The position numbers and the translations under genes were made by a program. Under the pieces are notes generated by a model, which made no database searches, was not told the DNA's origin, and saw nothing but the letters and a program-made list of their open reading frames with translations. A DNA stretch of 13,234 bases from the NCBI GenBank assembly GCA_050942695.1, contig JBMNNU010000073.1, positions 1 through 13,234 of the forward strand, in the 5' to 3' direction. This document shows positions 6,271-13,234 of this stretch, one piece after another; positions within the stretch are counted from its first letter, which is position 1, and each line of letters begins with the position of its first letter. The stretch comes from JBMNNU01 sp050942695 (GTDB taxonomy: Bacteria > Chloroflexota > UBA6077).

Positions 6271-6579
6271 CTAATCCTTGTTCGCTTCCGCCTTAGCGGG
6301 CTCGCTGGCTTTGCTGTCGGTGGAGTCCTTGCCGGCGTTCGTGCTCGCGCTCGAACTCTCGGTTTTTGTGGAAGAGCCGTTTCGGCCGTTACCGCCTGAA
6401 TTCGACCTGTTGTCGGTGCAGTAGAAGCCTGATCCCTTGTAAATAACGGTGCTCGGCTGGATCACCCTTCGCAGCCTGCCTCTGCACGACTCGCACGTCG
6501 TCAAAGGCGCATCGTTAAACGACTGTTTGATTTCTACCTGAGTGCCGCAGTCATCGCATCGATACACGTAAAGAGGCAA
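6271..6579 (-). CDS. FmdB-type zinc-ribbon protein with Ser-rich tail
   Basis: A 102-residue protein. Residues 1-54 are an FmdB/CxxC-CxxC zinc ribbon: MPLYVYRC with C8 and C11, then C29 and C32, followed by the family's YKGSGFYCTDNRS. Residues about 57-102 form a low-complexity tail rich in Ser, Thr, Asn, Gly, Lys and Glu, probably disordered, a common arrangement in this family. Biological role is not established; FmdB was named as a putative regulator. The start is TTG at 6579 with AAAGGG about 9 bases upstream. A nearby ATG is in another frame, and the PLYVYRC motif confirms the chosen frame. It is first in a pair with dtd. Confidence 0.85.
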   Translation of the reverse strand: MPLYVYRCDDCGTQVEIKQSFNDAPLTTCESCRGRLRRVIQPSTVIYKGSGFYCTDNRSNSGGNGRNGSSTKTESSSASTNAGKDSTDSKASEPAKAEANKD

Positions 6580-6690
6580 TGCCCATCACCCTTTCCGTAT
6601 GGATTCTCGAGCTCACACCAACGGCCAGCCGGGGCAAAGGTCATTCAGGCCAGACTAGCCGTCGAAGGAATACTCTTATTAATATTTAGT

Positions 6691-6699
6691 AATATAGCA
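6691..6699 (-). promoter_or_regulatory. Candidate extended -10 for the FmdB-dtd pair
   Basis: On the minus strand TGCTATATT (6699-6691) fits an extended -10 element, one base from TGnTATAAT. It would give an untranslated leader of roughly 105 bases before the TTG at 6579. No clear -35. The surrounding AT-richness makes chance matches possible. Confidence 0.4.
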
Positions 6700-6840
6700 T
6701 AAATGGCGCTCTTCGCCAGTGCCACGCGGATTGTACTCCACTGTTTCCTATCTAGCAACCGGCCGGCACAAGGCCATGCCAAACGGTCTCGGATAGGCTA
6801 GAATAAGGATTGTTGATCTCTGCATAGACAGGTTAATTAT

Positions 6841-6878
6841 TGGGGGCACCCCAAGCCCCGCCAGGCGCTGCGCCCTGG
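6841..6878. repeat. REP-like double hairpin just upstream of pcm
   Basis: Two adjacent palindromes: TGGGG/CCCCA around GCA (6841-6853), and the near-perfect palindrome CCAGGCGCTGCGCCCTGG (6861-6878), which lacks one G in its left arm. ACCCGCTTTT follows. The pattern (G-run, CACCCC, AAGCCCCGCC, palindrome, GGACCC, T-run) looks like a dispersed intergenic repeat. It ends 18 bases before the first candidate pcm start. Confidence 0.5.
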
Positions 6879-6896
6879 ACCCGCTTTTAGCTACCT

Positions 6897-7610
6897 ATGA
6901 AGCGGCCAGTAAGAATAGAAAGGATGGCCAGAGACGGCATGGGTAACACCCATAATTGGTCCAGGCTGGAGGCTGAGCTTCGCAAGGAGGGGGTTACAGA
7001 TACCAAGGTTCTCAAAGCGATGAGCAACGTCCCCCGTGATCTGTTCGTGCTCCCTGAGCATAACGCTCATGCCTGGCAAAACATCCCTTTGCCGATAGGC
7101 GAGGGGCAAACGATATCTCAGCCGCTGGTCGTCGGCCTTATGACGCAAGCCCTTGGGCTGCAGGGGGCAGAAAAAGTGCTCGAGATAGGAACAGGCTCGG
7201 GGTACCAGTGCGCCATACTGGCGTTACTGAGCCGGAGGGTCATCTCCATCGAGCGACTGGAAAACCTCGCAACTCTAGCCAGAGCTCGCCTGGCCCAATT
7301 GGGATATGGCAACGCTCAGGTCGTCGTTGGGGACGGCACGCAGGGCTATCCAGAAGAAGCCCCTTTCGATGCCGTGATCGTAACGGCAGCTACCCAACAG
7401 GTGCCGAAAGCGCTGCTTGAACAGCTAGCCGAGGGGGGACGTCTCATAGCTCCTGTCGGCTCACACACATCTCAGGAGCTGCTCCTGTACATCAAGCAGG
7501 GCGCCGAGTTCACTACTAAAAGGCTTGGTGTCGTTCGCTTCGTCCCCCTCATCGGAGAATCCGGCTGGAAGGAGAGGGAGGCCGATATCCTCTTTAGAGA
7601 GCAAATATAG
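6897..7610 (+). CDS. pcm: Protein-L-isoaspartate O-methyltransferase
   Basis: SAM-dependent methyltransferase that repairs isoaspartyl residues in aged proteins, cytoplasmic, up to 237 residues. Numbered from the ATG at 6897: family segment KVLKAMSNVPRDLFV (37-51), PIGEGQTISQP at 66-76, SAM-binding motif VLEIGTGSGYQ at 94-104, VVVGDGTQGYPEEAPFDAV (142-160), VTAATQQVP (162-170), GGRLIAPVG (180-188) and the C-terminal VRFVPLIGE. The start is uncertain. ATG 6897 has no Shine-Dalgarno; ATG 6939 (MGNTHNW) gives 223 residues, closer to the family norm; ATG 6924 also fits the frame. The stop codon lies inside the left arm of an inverted repeat, and the gene is convergent with rseP. Confidence 0.93.
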   Translation: MKRPVRIERMARDGMGNTHNWSRLEAELRKEGVTDTKVLKAMSNVPRDLFVLPEHNAHAWQNIPLPIGEGQTISQPLVVGLMTQALGLQGAEKVLEIGTGSGYQCAILALLSRRVISIERLENLATLARARLAQLGYGNAQVVVGDGTQGYPEEAPFDAVIVTAATQQVPKALLEQLAEGGRLIAPVGSHTSQELLLYIKQGAEFTTKRLGVVRFVPLIGESGWKEREADILFREQI

Positions 7611-7634
7611 CTATCAGCTTTATAGCTGATAGCT
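7609..7634. terminator. Perfect inverted repeat between pcm and rseP, possible bidirectional terminator
   Basis: A 10-bp perfect stem AGCTATCAGC/GCTGATAGCT (7609-7618 and 7625-7634) with a 6-base loop. It begins in the pcm stop codon and ends 3 bases from the rseP stop. T-rich bases follow on both sides (CTCTTTC on plus; ATATTTG on minus), but neither is a strong U-run. Position between convergent genes supports termination in both directions. Confidence 0.55.
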
Positions 7635-7637
7635 CTT

Positions 7638-8726
7638 TCAGTTCCCGCCCCAGTTGACTTCGGGCACAGGTGCTATGAAATCGTAGTAAGACACCACTAC
7701 CATCAGGGCAAGCAACACCATCAACCCGACGAAGTGGAGCATACCCTCCTGCTCCGGGGCGATCCTCTTCCGCCTGATCACCTCTACCCCTATCAGCAGC
7801 AGCCTACCGCCATCCAGCGCCGGAAACGGCAAGAGGTTGGCTACAGCCAGTCCGGCGCTGATGGTTGCCGTGATGCTGATCAACGGGAACCACCAACCTG
7901 TGTCGGCCGCGTGCTCCGCAGCCTGCGTGGTTATCTGGAAGATCCCCACCGGGCCTATAGGACGCGCTAACTCTATCGGAAGGATCCCCTGAACTATCAT
8001 CACAGGGACAGATAAGGTAAGGGCAACCATCTCCCAGGCCCTGGAGAAACCTAGGCCAATTGCTTCGTGCAGGGGATAGGACACCGGTTTAGTCTCTAGA
8101 ACCCTGCCCTGCAGACCGATACCGAGCGGGCCTTCACCCTCAGGCGATCGTTCACGAGGCACCATCGTTTTCTGATATTCGACACCATCCCGCTCGATAG
8201 TCACCACCAATTCTTTGCCCAGTTTTGCTCTGGTCCCTTTGACGAATTCGTCGGCTGTTTGCATTCGCACCCCGTCTAGTGCGACTATCTTGTCGCCAAC
8301 CTGAATGTCGGCTGCGGCGGCTGGAGAGCCTTCGTTGACCTTGAATATGAACACCTCCATCGCAGTCGCCGTCGGCCAACCGGCCATGTAGGCCATCGCG
8401 AACAGGAGGGCTGCGGCCAGAAAGTTCATTGCCGGCCCTGCGAAGAGCGTTGCCGACCTCGCCAGTTTGCTTTTGTTAACGAAGCTCCGTTGGTCGGAGG
8501 AATCGTCCCCATCTTCCCCCATCATCCTCACGAAGGCGCCGAGGGGGATCCAGTTCAGTGAGTAGATTACCTCTCCTCGTTTCACACCAAATATTCGAGG
8601 CGGCAATCCAAAGCCGAACTCCTCCACCTTGATGCCTGCCAACCGGGCTGCGACAAAATGTCCTAGTTCGTGCACCAAGAGCAAAAAGCTTAGAATCGGA
8701 ATTACTACCAACTGGGTCCAGCTCAT
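7638..8726 (-). CDS. rseP: RIP metalloprotease RseP (site-2 protease family)
   Basis: A 362-residue intramembrane zinc protease that cleaves membrane-bound regulatory proteins such as anti-sigma factors and, in some bacteria, signal-peptide remnants. The active-site HELGHF motif (H19, E20, H23) lies in the first membrane segment (about 5-30). The third ligand is D305 in NLLPFPALDGGR (297-308). One PDZ domain spans about 124-195 (SPAAAADIQVGDKIVALDG). Further hydrophobic segments lie at about 96-115, 235-250, 283-300 and 333-350. It is a single-PDZ form, as in many non-proteobacteria. The ATG lies 3 bases after the dxr stop, so translation is probably coupled. It is the last gene of the cluster, ahead of the inverted repeat at 7609-7634. 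Confidence 0.94.
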   Translation of the reverse strand: MSWTQLVVIPILSFLLLVHELGHFVAARLAGIKVEEFGFGLPPRIFGVKRGEVIYSLNWIPLGAFVRMMGEDGDDSSDQRSFVNKSKLARSATLFAGPAMNFLAAALLFAMAYMAGWPTATAMEVFIFKVNEGSPAAAADIQVGDKIVALDGVRMQTADEFVKGTRAKLGKELVVTIERDGVEYQKTMVPRERSPEGEGPLGIGLQGRVLETKPVSYPLHEAIGLGFSRAWEMVALTLSVPVMIVQGILPIELARPIGPVGIFQITTQAAEHAADTGWWFPLISITATISAGLAVANLLPFPALDGGRLLLIGVEVIRRKRIAPEQEGMLHFVGLMVLLALMVVVSYYDFIAPVPEVNWGGN

Positions 8727-8729
8727 GAG

Positions 8730-9902
8730 CTAGTTACTTCTCCAATTCTGGGCATACGCCAGTGATTCCTCACGGGCCCATTCGTCTACCTGGAGAACAG
8801 CTTCGATGCTATCTATCTCCAGAGGTTGGTGTTTCGAAATAACCTCTTCCACCAGGGTGTGAATGGCCGTAAATGGGATGTCCCCTCTCAAGAATAGCTC
8901 CACAGCCACCTCATTGGCTGAACTGAGCACAGCCGGATAGCTCCGACCCTGCCCGGCTGCCTCCAAGGCCAATTTCAAACAGGGGTAGCGTACCATATCA
9001 AGATCCTCGAAGGTCAGCGACCCGATTTTGGCCAGGTCCAACGGTTCAGACAGCCCGGGCTTTCGCTCCGGGTAGCTCAGGGCGTACTGGATAGGTATCC
9101 TCATATCAGCCGGCCCGAGTTGCGCCTTGACTGAGCCGTCGACGAATACCACCAGCGAGTGGACGATACTCTCTCTATGCAGCAGCAACTGTATCCGCTC
9201 CAATGGGAGGTCGAAGAGCCATCGCGCTTCGATAACCTCCAGACCTTTGTTCATCAGGGTGGCCGAGTCCACAGTTACCTTTGGCCCCATGCTCCAGGTT
9301 GGGTGAGCCAGCACCTGGGCTGGCGTGACGCTCTCGAGAGCACGCAACGGAATATCGCGAAGCGCACCTCCCGACGCTGTAAGGATGATAGCCCTGACTG
9401 TAGAGTTCCACTCCTTCGACTCACCCTCGCCTCGCAGGCACTGCCAAATAGCGCTGTGTTCGCTATCTATTGGCAAAATCCGCGCCCCGCTTCGCCGGGC
9501 TGCGGCAGTTACCAACGGTCCGGCCATCACCAGCGATTCTTTGTTAGCCAGAGCCACCGTTTTCCCCGCAGCGACGGCATCCAGCGTGGGGAGTAAACCG
9601 GCGCGACCCGCTGCCGCGACAACCACCAGATCCACTTCAGGTGCTGATGCAACCTCAGTTAAGCCTCGTGTTCCAGACAGGATACCTGGGGGAAGTATAC
9701 CAGCCTCCTGGGCATTCCTCCCAACCGCCGCCAATCTCGGTTTGAACTCATCTAATTGCGATCTGAACAGATCGCTGTAGCTCCCGGCTGCGAGCCCAAC
9801 CACCTCGAAGCTCTCGGGTAGCCACCTGACCACCTCCAGGGTCTGTTGCCCAATAGATCCTGTGCTTCCAATGATCGCAACCCGGCGGCGCCTAGCGGTC
9901 AT
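8730..9902 (-). CDS. dxr: 1-deoxy-D-xylulose 5-phosphate reductoisomerase
   Basis: A 390-residue enzyme that converts DXP to MEP with NADPH, the committed step of the non-mevalonate isoprenoid pathway. Seen: NADPH-binding GSTGSIG (12-18), ALANKESLVMAG (117-128), metal ligands D146 and E148 (LPIDSEHSAIWQ) and E222 (MNKGLEVIEA), and the flexible-loop segment AHPTWSMG (199-206). The start is the ATG at 9902, which overlaps the cdsA stop as ATGA, with GGGGGGAAGG just upstream. A TTG 18 bases further up keeps the frame open but is less likely. It supplies isoprenoid precursors that the UppS encoded two genes upstream turns into the undecaprenyl carrier. Confidence 0.96.
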   Translation of the reverse strand: MTARRRRVAIIGSTGSIGQQTLEVVRWLPESFEVVGLAAGSYSDLFRSQLDEFKPRLAAVGRNAQEAGILPPGILSGTRGLTEVASAPEVDLVVVAAAGRAGLLPTLDAVAAGKTVALANKESLVMAGPLVTAAARRSGARILPIDSEHSAIWQCLRGEGESKEWNSTVRAIILTASGGALRDIPLRALESVTPAQVLAHPTWSMGPKVTVDSATLMNKGLEVIEARWLFDLPLERIQLLLHRESIVHSLVVFVDGSVKAQLGPADMRIPIQYALSYPERKPGLSEPLDLAKIGSLTFEDLDMVRYPCLKLALEAAGQGRSYPAVLSSANEVAVELFLRGDIPFTAIHTLVEEVISKHQPLEIDSIEAVLQVDEWAREESLAYAQNWRSN

Positions 9903-10717
9903 ACCTTCCCCCCAAACCAAATCGCCCAGTAATATACGATGACGCCCACGAACAGCAGGCTATCCAATCTATCCAACATTCCTCCATGGCCTGGGATCAA
10001 CTGGCTGGCGTCTTTAGCGTGAAGCTGCCTCTTTATCAGCGATTCAGCCAAATCCCCGGCTTCAGCCGCGATAGCCCCTATCAGTGCCAGCACCATCAGC
10101 CGGGATACGTCCCAACCGAAGAACCAGGCCAATAATGCTCCCGCCAACACCCCTGCCAGAACACCGCCTGCAGCGCCCTCCACGGTCTTCCGTGGGCTGA
10201 TGTGAGGGAAAAAGCGTCGCTTTCCTATGAGCCTCCCGGTAACGTAAGCCGCAATATCGGTACTCCAGGTCACTCCCAACAGCAGGTAAACCCATTTATC
10301 TCCCTCCGGTAGAAATCTAAGGGAGATCAGGTAGGTGAGGAGAACTCCGATATAGAGTGGTGGAGCCCAGGTGAGGCTCCAGTCCACCAGGCTCCCTTTC
10401 AATTCGCGGCGCGTTATGAGGTACCCCAGCGATAGTAAGATCGTGAAAGCTAGAGCGGGAAAAGCTATCTCCCCCGGTTGGAGCCGAACTGTCGGTAGTA
10501 GAGGGGTGCCGGAGTCGATGATAAGGGCGAAAGCGAACAATAAGCCAAAAGGCCAAAGAGGTCTATGCCCAGCACGTTGGAGAAGGGAATAGAATTCCTG
10601 GATTCCCACCAGCATTCCGGCAGCTACCAGCACGAGATACCAAAATCCCCCGAGGTACACGACGATGAGCACCAAAGGGGCTAAAATAACAATGCTCACA
10701 ACCCGTTGAGCAAGCAT
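9899..10717 (-). CDS. cdsA: Phosphatidate cytidylyltransferase
   Basis: A 272-residue multi-pass membrane enzyme that makes CDP-diacylglycerol from CTP and phosphatidic acid, the branch point for phospholipids. The full CdsA signature is present at 226-252: S226, K229-R230, K235-D236, then PGHGGMLDRLD. The upstream SPRKTVEG (174-181) is also typical. Hydrophobic helices cover much of residues 8-35, 56-68, 85-103, 120-133, 143-160, 182-200, 208-220 and 253-267. GGGAGG lies 5 bases before the ATG at 10717. The end overlaps dxr by 4 bases. Confidence 0.95.
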   Translation of the reverse strand: MLAQRVVSIVILAPLVLIVVYLGGFWYLVLVAAGMLVGIQEFYSLLQRAGHRPLWPFGLLFAFALIIDSGTPLLPTVRLQPGEIAFPALAFTILLSLGYLITRRELKGSLVDWSLTWAPPLYIGVLLTYLISLRFLPEGDKWVYLLLGVTWSTDIAAYVTGRLIGKRRFFPHISPRKTVEGAAGGVLAGVLAGALLAWFFGWDVSRLMVLALIGAIAAEAGDLAESLIKRQLHAKDASQLIPGHGGMLDRLDSLLFVGVIVYYWAIWFGGKV

Positions 10718-10764
10718 ATCAGCCTCCCGCTGGTGAAAGAGGGGCAGGTCCGATCAACGCAACC

Positions 10765-11508
10765 CTATTTGCCCAGCGCTCCGAACCTTCGGTGTCTTCG
10801 CCCGTACTCCTCGATGGCTTCATGGAAATCATCTTTACTAAAGTCAGGCCAAAAAACCGGGGTCGAATAATACTCAGCGTAAGCTGCCTGCCACAGCAAA
10901 AAGTTGCTCAGCCGCATTTCCCCGCCGGTTCTAATGATCAGGTCTGGGTCCGGCAGCCCTGATGTATAGAGGTACAAGCCGATGAGTTCTTCGGTAACAG
11001 ACTCCGCGGGAATGCCATCTTGCATTATACGCCGGACAGCCTGGACTATTTCAGCTCGACCGCCATAATTGAACGCAACGTTAAGGATTATCCGGTCGTT
11101 ATTTTTTGTAAGGTTGACGGCGTACTGGATCCTCTCTCTGAGGTGCTCGTCTATCCCCTCCAGACTCCCCACGTGGCGCACTTGGACGCCGTTCCGATGG
11201 AGATTGTTAGACTCTCTGTCTATCACCTGGAGAAGGATGCTCATCAGCCCCTTTACTTCATCTTGCGGCCGTCTCCAATTCTCCGTAGAAAAGGCGTAGA
11301 TGGTGAGCACTTTGACGTTGTGCTCAACCGCTGCTTCGAGCACCCGCTTAAGGTTGTCGGTGCCTGCCTTGTGCCCGGCCACTCTTGGCAAACCCCGCCT
11401 TTGAGCCCAACGTCCATTTCCATCCATAATGATAGCGACGTGGTAAGGCACCTTGGGTTCTTTTATTCCATCATCTGATGCCCCTGTTTCTTTTGGGGCG
11501 ACCTTCAT
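10765..11508 (-). CDS. uppS: Undecaprenyl (polyprenyl) diphosphate synthase
   Basis: A cis-prenyltransferase of 247 residues that condenses isopentenyl diphosphate onto farnesyl diphosphate to make the undecaprenyl carrier for cell-wall precursors. Seen: AIIMDGNGRWA (25-35) with catalytic D29, FSTENW (73-78), and RTGGEMRLSNFLLWQ (193-207) followed by AEYYSTPVFWPDF. The start is the ATG at 11508, with AAGGA 7 bases upstream (11516-11520). A GTG at 11541 is in frame but lacks a ribosome site. The N-terminal 20 residues are variable and hydrophilic. Product chain length cannot be read from the sequence. Confidence 0.94.
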   Translation of the reverse strand: MKVAPKETGASDDGIKEPKVPYHVAIIMDGNGRWAQRRGLPRVAGHKAGTDNLKRVLEAAVEHNVKVLTIYAFSTENWRRPQDEVKGLMSILLQVIDRESNNLHRNGVQVRHVGSLEGIDEHLRERIQYAVNLTKNNDRIILNVAFNYGGRAEIVQAVRRIMQDGIPAESVTEELIGLYLYTSGLPDPDLIIRTGGEMRLSNFLLWQAAYAEYYSTPVFWPDFSKDDFHEAIEEYGRRHRRFGALGK

Positions 11509-11515
11509 AGTATGG

Positions 11516-11520
11516 TCCTT
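11516..11520 (-). promoter_or_regulatory. Ribosome binding site deciding the uppS start
   Basis: AAGGA on the minus strand, 7 bases before the ATG at 11508. It favours this ATG over the in-frame GTG at 11541, whose upstream region has no purine-rich site. Confidence 0.6.
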
Positions 11521-11567
11521 GTTTCCTGAAGTATCAGCCACGGATTATCTCGAGGGCGTTAGGAGCG

Positions 11568-11597
11568 GACCAGCAGAGACGCCAGCCCCTGCTGGTC
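11568..11597. promoter_or_regulatory. Hairpin in the frr-uppS spacer
   Basis: A perfect 9-bp stem GACCAGCAG/CTGCTGGTC (11568-11576 with 11589-11597) and a 12-base loop. On the transcribed strand a smaller competing hairpin, CCAGC/GCTGG around AGGG, uses bases of one main arm. No U-run follows on the minus strand, so it is not a standard terminator. The frr-uppS spacer is by far the longest inside the cluster. Confidence 0.5.
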
Positions 11598-11623
11598 AAC
11601 CAATCAGCCATAGGAGGTGTTGG

Positions 11624-12190
11624 CTAAAACTCCATGATTTCTTGTTCTTTGTGCTGACCAATCTCATCGGCCTTCGCGATGTAGCTATCGGTCAGCTTCT
11701 GGAGCCGATCCTGGCCGCGCTTCATGTCGTCTTCGGAGATGGCTTTCTCTTTCTCCGCTTTCTTCAGCTCATCGATGGCATCTCTCCGGATATTCCGAAG
11801 AGCTACTCTGCCCTCCTCGGTTCGCTTGCGCACGACCTTCGTCATCTCTTTTCGGCGTTCCTGTGTCAATTGTGGAATCGCCAACCGGATTACCTTGCCA
11901 TCGTTCGTCGGGGTGAGTCCGATATCCGACTTCAGAATGGCTTTTTCGATCATACCGATCGAGTTCTTGTCCCAAGGGGCAATAACCAACAAGCGCGGCT
12001 CCGGGGCGCTCACGTTGGCCAAAGCGTTGATTTGAGTCGGAACACCATAGTAATCGACGAAAACCCTGTCCAGAATGCTCGGTGACGCCCTACCGGTCCG
12101 AACTGTAGCCAATTCTCGTCGAAGATGTTCGATAGCTTGCTGCATCTTGGTTTCGGTGCTGCTCAGTACCTCGTTAACCCTATCTGACAT
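11624..12190 (-). CDS. frr: Ribosome recycling factor
   Basis: A 188-residue protein, near the family norm of 185, that splits post-termination ribosomes together with EF-G. Domain I is the long helical bundle (1-30 and about 105-188). Landmarks are RTGRASPSILD (31-41), VDYYGVPTQINALANV (45-60), IRLAIPQLTQERRKEM (101-116) and KAISEDDMKRGQDRLQKLTD (149-168). The start is the ATG at 12190, with AAGGAGGT 7 bases upstream. The frame extends to 12259 only by running under the end of pyrH. Confidence 0.96.
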   Translation of the reverse strand: MSDRVNEVLSSTETKMQQAIEHLRRELATVRTGRASPSILDRVFVDYYGVPTQINALANVSAPEPRLLVIAPWDKNSIGMIEKAILKSDIGLTPTNDGKVIRLAIPQLTQERRKEMTKVVRKRTEEGRVALRNIRRDAIDELKKAEKEKAISEDDMKRGQDRLQKLTDSYIAKADEIGQHKEQEIMEF

Positions 12191-12197
12191 CGTTGCT

Positions 12198-12205
12198 ACC
12201 TCCTT
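12198..12205 (-). promoter_or_regulatory. frr ribosome binding site overlapping the pyrH stop
   Basis: AAGGAGGT on the minus strand at 12205-12198 overlaps the pyrH stop (TAAGGAGGT) and lies 7 bases before the frr ATG. It implies tight translational coupling of the two genes and excludes the longer upstream start. Confidence 0.8.
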
Positions 12206-12974
12206 AGCTTGAACGGGAACCGCTGGCACCCCGGCTTTTTCTGGTTCCGGCAGATTCATCCGCCGAGATCAAAGTTCCTATGCGTTCACCCGCTAGGATC
12301 TGTCCCATCGCCTCGCTATTGCGAAGATCGAACACGACAATAGGCAATTCGTTCTCCATACAGAGCGATAGCGCGGTAGTATCCATAACCCGGAGGCCCA
12401 TCTCGATTGCTTCCATATAGGTTAAACGATCGAATTTGGTAGCCGTCGGATTCTTGATGGGGTCGTCGCTGTACACCCCGTCAACCCGATTCTTTGCCAT
12501 CAGCAACACCTCGGCCCCGATCTCTATAGCTCGAAGGGCCGCGGCGGTGTCTGTGGTGAAGTATGGGTTGCCGGTACCGGCTGCGAAGATCACGACTCGG
12601 CCTTTTTCCAGATGTCTGATGGCTCGCCGTCGTATGTAGGGTTCCGCGATCTCCGCCATAGTGATAGCCGATTGGACTCTCGACCACACCTCCAGCGATT
12701 CGAAGGCATCTTGAAGGGCCAGCGCGTTTATCGCTGTAGCCATCATGCCCATATAGTCAGCCGTTGCTCTGTCCATACCCAGGTGTGCGGCTGTCGCACC
12801 ACGCCAGATGTTGCCGCCACCTATCACGATGGCTACCTCAATACCCTGCCGTTGCAGGGCGGCCACTTGGCCGGCGATATACCCAACCATCTCGGGGTCT
12901 ATACCATATTGCTGGTCCCCCATCAGGGCTTCGCCGCTCAGCTTGAGCATGATGCGCTTGTATTTAAGCGCCAC
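12204..12974 (-). CDS. pyrH: Uridylate kinase
   Basis: A 256-residue hexameric UMP kinase of the amino-acid-kinase fold that makes UDP from UMP. Seen: KLSGEAL (11-17), the glycine-rich GGGNIWRG (52-59), DRATADYMGMMAT (68-80), GTGNPYFTTDTAA (133-145) and DGVYSDDP (165-172). The core ends near ISADES. The last 15 or so residues (TRKSRGASGSRSS) are a Ser/Arg/Gly tail beyond the usual length of about 240. It starts with GTG at 12974, with GGAGGT 6 bases upstream, and begins 3 bases after the tsf stop. Confidence 0.95.
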   Translation of the reverse strand: MALKYKRIMLKLSGEALMGDQQYGIDPEMVGYIAGQVAALQRQGIEVAIVIGGGNIWRGATAAHLGMDRATADYMGMMATAINALALQDAFESLEVWSRVQSAITMAEIAEPYIRRRAIRHLEKGRVVIFAAGTGNPYFTTDTAAALRAIEIGAEVLLMAKNRVDGVYSDDPIKNPTATKFDRLTYMEAIEMGLRVMDTTALSLCMENELPIVVFDLRNSEAMGQILAGERIGTLISADESAGTRKSRGASGSRSS

Positions 12975-12977
12975 AGC

Positions 12978-13234
12978 TTAACCTCCAAGCTCGAACCGAG
13001 CGAACCGCCTGATAATCACGTTCTCTCCTACTTTGGCGATGCTGTTCTTCACCAAATCTTCGATAGTGATGGAAGGATCCTTGATAAATGGCTGTTTAAG
13101 CAGGATTTCCTCTTCGCTGATATTGCTGGTGTCGAGGTCCGGTTCGTTGCCTACGACTTTGGGATTGGTAGCGGCTACCTGCATTGCGATATCGTGTACG
13201 AGGCGCCGGAAATCGTCCGTCCTCGCAACGAAAT
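12978..13234 (-). CDS. tsf: Elongation factor Ts, C-terminal part (cut by window edge)
   Basis: The guanine-nucleotide exchange factor for EF-Tu, incomplete: the frame is open to the window's right end, and the N-terminus lies beyond it. Seen: FVARTDDF close to the edge (the conserved NCETDFVARN-type segment), then MQVAATNP and KQPFIKDPSITIEDLVKNSI (the exchange-domain motif QPFI.DPS.T), ending IIRRFARFELGG. The protein stops soon after this RRFxRxELG motif, so it is the short EF-Ts type without the longer second core subdomain, as in Thermus. It is the first gene seen in the pyrH-frr cluster. Confidence 0.93.
   Translation of the reverse strand, partial: FVARTDDFRRLVHDIAMQVAATNPKVVGNEPDLDTSNISEEEILLKQPFIKDPSITIEDLVKNSIAKVGENVIIRRFARFELGG

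Larger units (their letters stand above)
6580..6896. other. Intergenic region between the FmdB-type gene and pcm
   Basis: About 317 bases between divergent genes with no convincing coding sequence. It holds an AT-rich stretch (about 6675-6705) with a promoter candidate for the minus-strand pair, and a GC-rich double hairpin next to pcm. TAGAAT at 6799-6804 could be a -10 for pcm, but no matching -35 was found. Confidence 0.5.

Noticed and set aside
9159..9780. Plus-strand open frames opposite dxr
   Set aside because: They are antisense to a fully recognisable dxr, have no ribosome site or family resemblance, and arise from codon bias of the real gene.
11509..11541. GTG start for UppS at 11541
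   Set aside because: No purine-rich site before it, while the ATG at 11508 has AAGGA at good spacing.
11534..11611. Minus-strand 25-codon ORF with three Trp codons in the frr-uppS spacer, as a possible leader peptide
   Set aside because: No Shine-Dalgarno before its ATG, the Trp codons are not clustered, no Trp-related gene follows, and no terminator is seen.

Overview
The window is an ordinary bacterial chromosomal segment, mostly housekeeping genes, moderately GC-rich, with frequent TTG and GTG starts and clear AGGAGG-type ribosome binding sites. No 16S or other phylogenetic RNA marker is present. The short EF-Ts form, the MiaB variant with GQTVDSWG, and the style of the intergenic palindromic repeats fit a Chloroflexota-like bacterium, but this placement is an inference. 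I did not find a previously undescribed multi-gene system, and no CRISPR, transposase, phage or defence genes.

Left part (1-4100): a minus-strand MBL-fold hydrolase lies downstream of the remnant of a FlK-like acyl-CoA thioesterase gene. The remnant keeps both ends but has lost its middle and changed frame. Divergent from it is an OsmC-family protein, then an inositol-monophosphatase-family gene whose promoter suggests a leaderless mRNA. A stand-alone response-regulator receiver protein (minus) converges with it. A class IV aminotransferase carrying D-amino-acid transaminase signature residues follows on plus.

Middle part (4100-7640): a gene-free gap of about 370 bases holds a long hairpin, two tandem palindromic repeat units and an AT-rich stretch before miaB (TTG start). 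Then come dtd and an FmdB-type zinc-ribbon gene as a minus-strand pair, a roughly 300-base gap with a promoter candidate and a REP-like double hairpin, and pcm (plus), which ends in a perfect inverted repeat.

Right part (7638-13234): a minus-strand cluster transcribed as tsf (partial), pyrH, frr, uppS, cdsA, dxr, rseP. It joins translation (EF-Ts, ribosome recycling), UMP phosphorylation, isoprenoid precursor synthesis (Dxr), the undecaprenyl carrier lipid (UppS), CDP-diacylglycerol synthesis (CdsA) and intramembrane proteolysis (RseP). Gaps between neighbours are 3 to 47 bases or an ATGA overlap, except about 115 bases between frr and uppS, which contains a hairpin with two mutually exclusive foldings.

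Functionally, a D-amino-acid transaminase and a D-aminoacyl-tRNA deacylase sit about 1.7 kb apart around miaB. One makes D-amino acids and the other removes them from tRNA, but they are on opposite strands and there is no operon evidence linking them.
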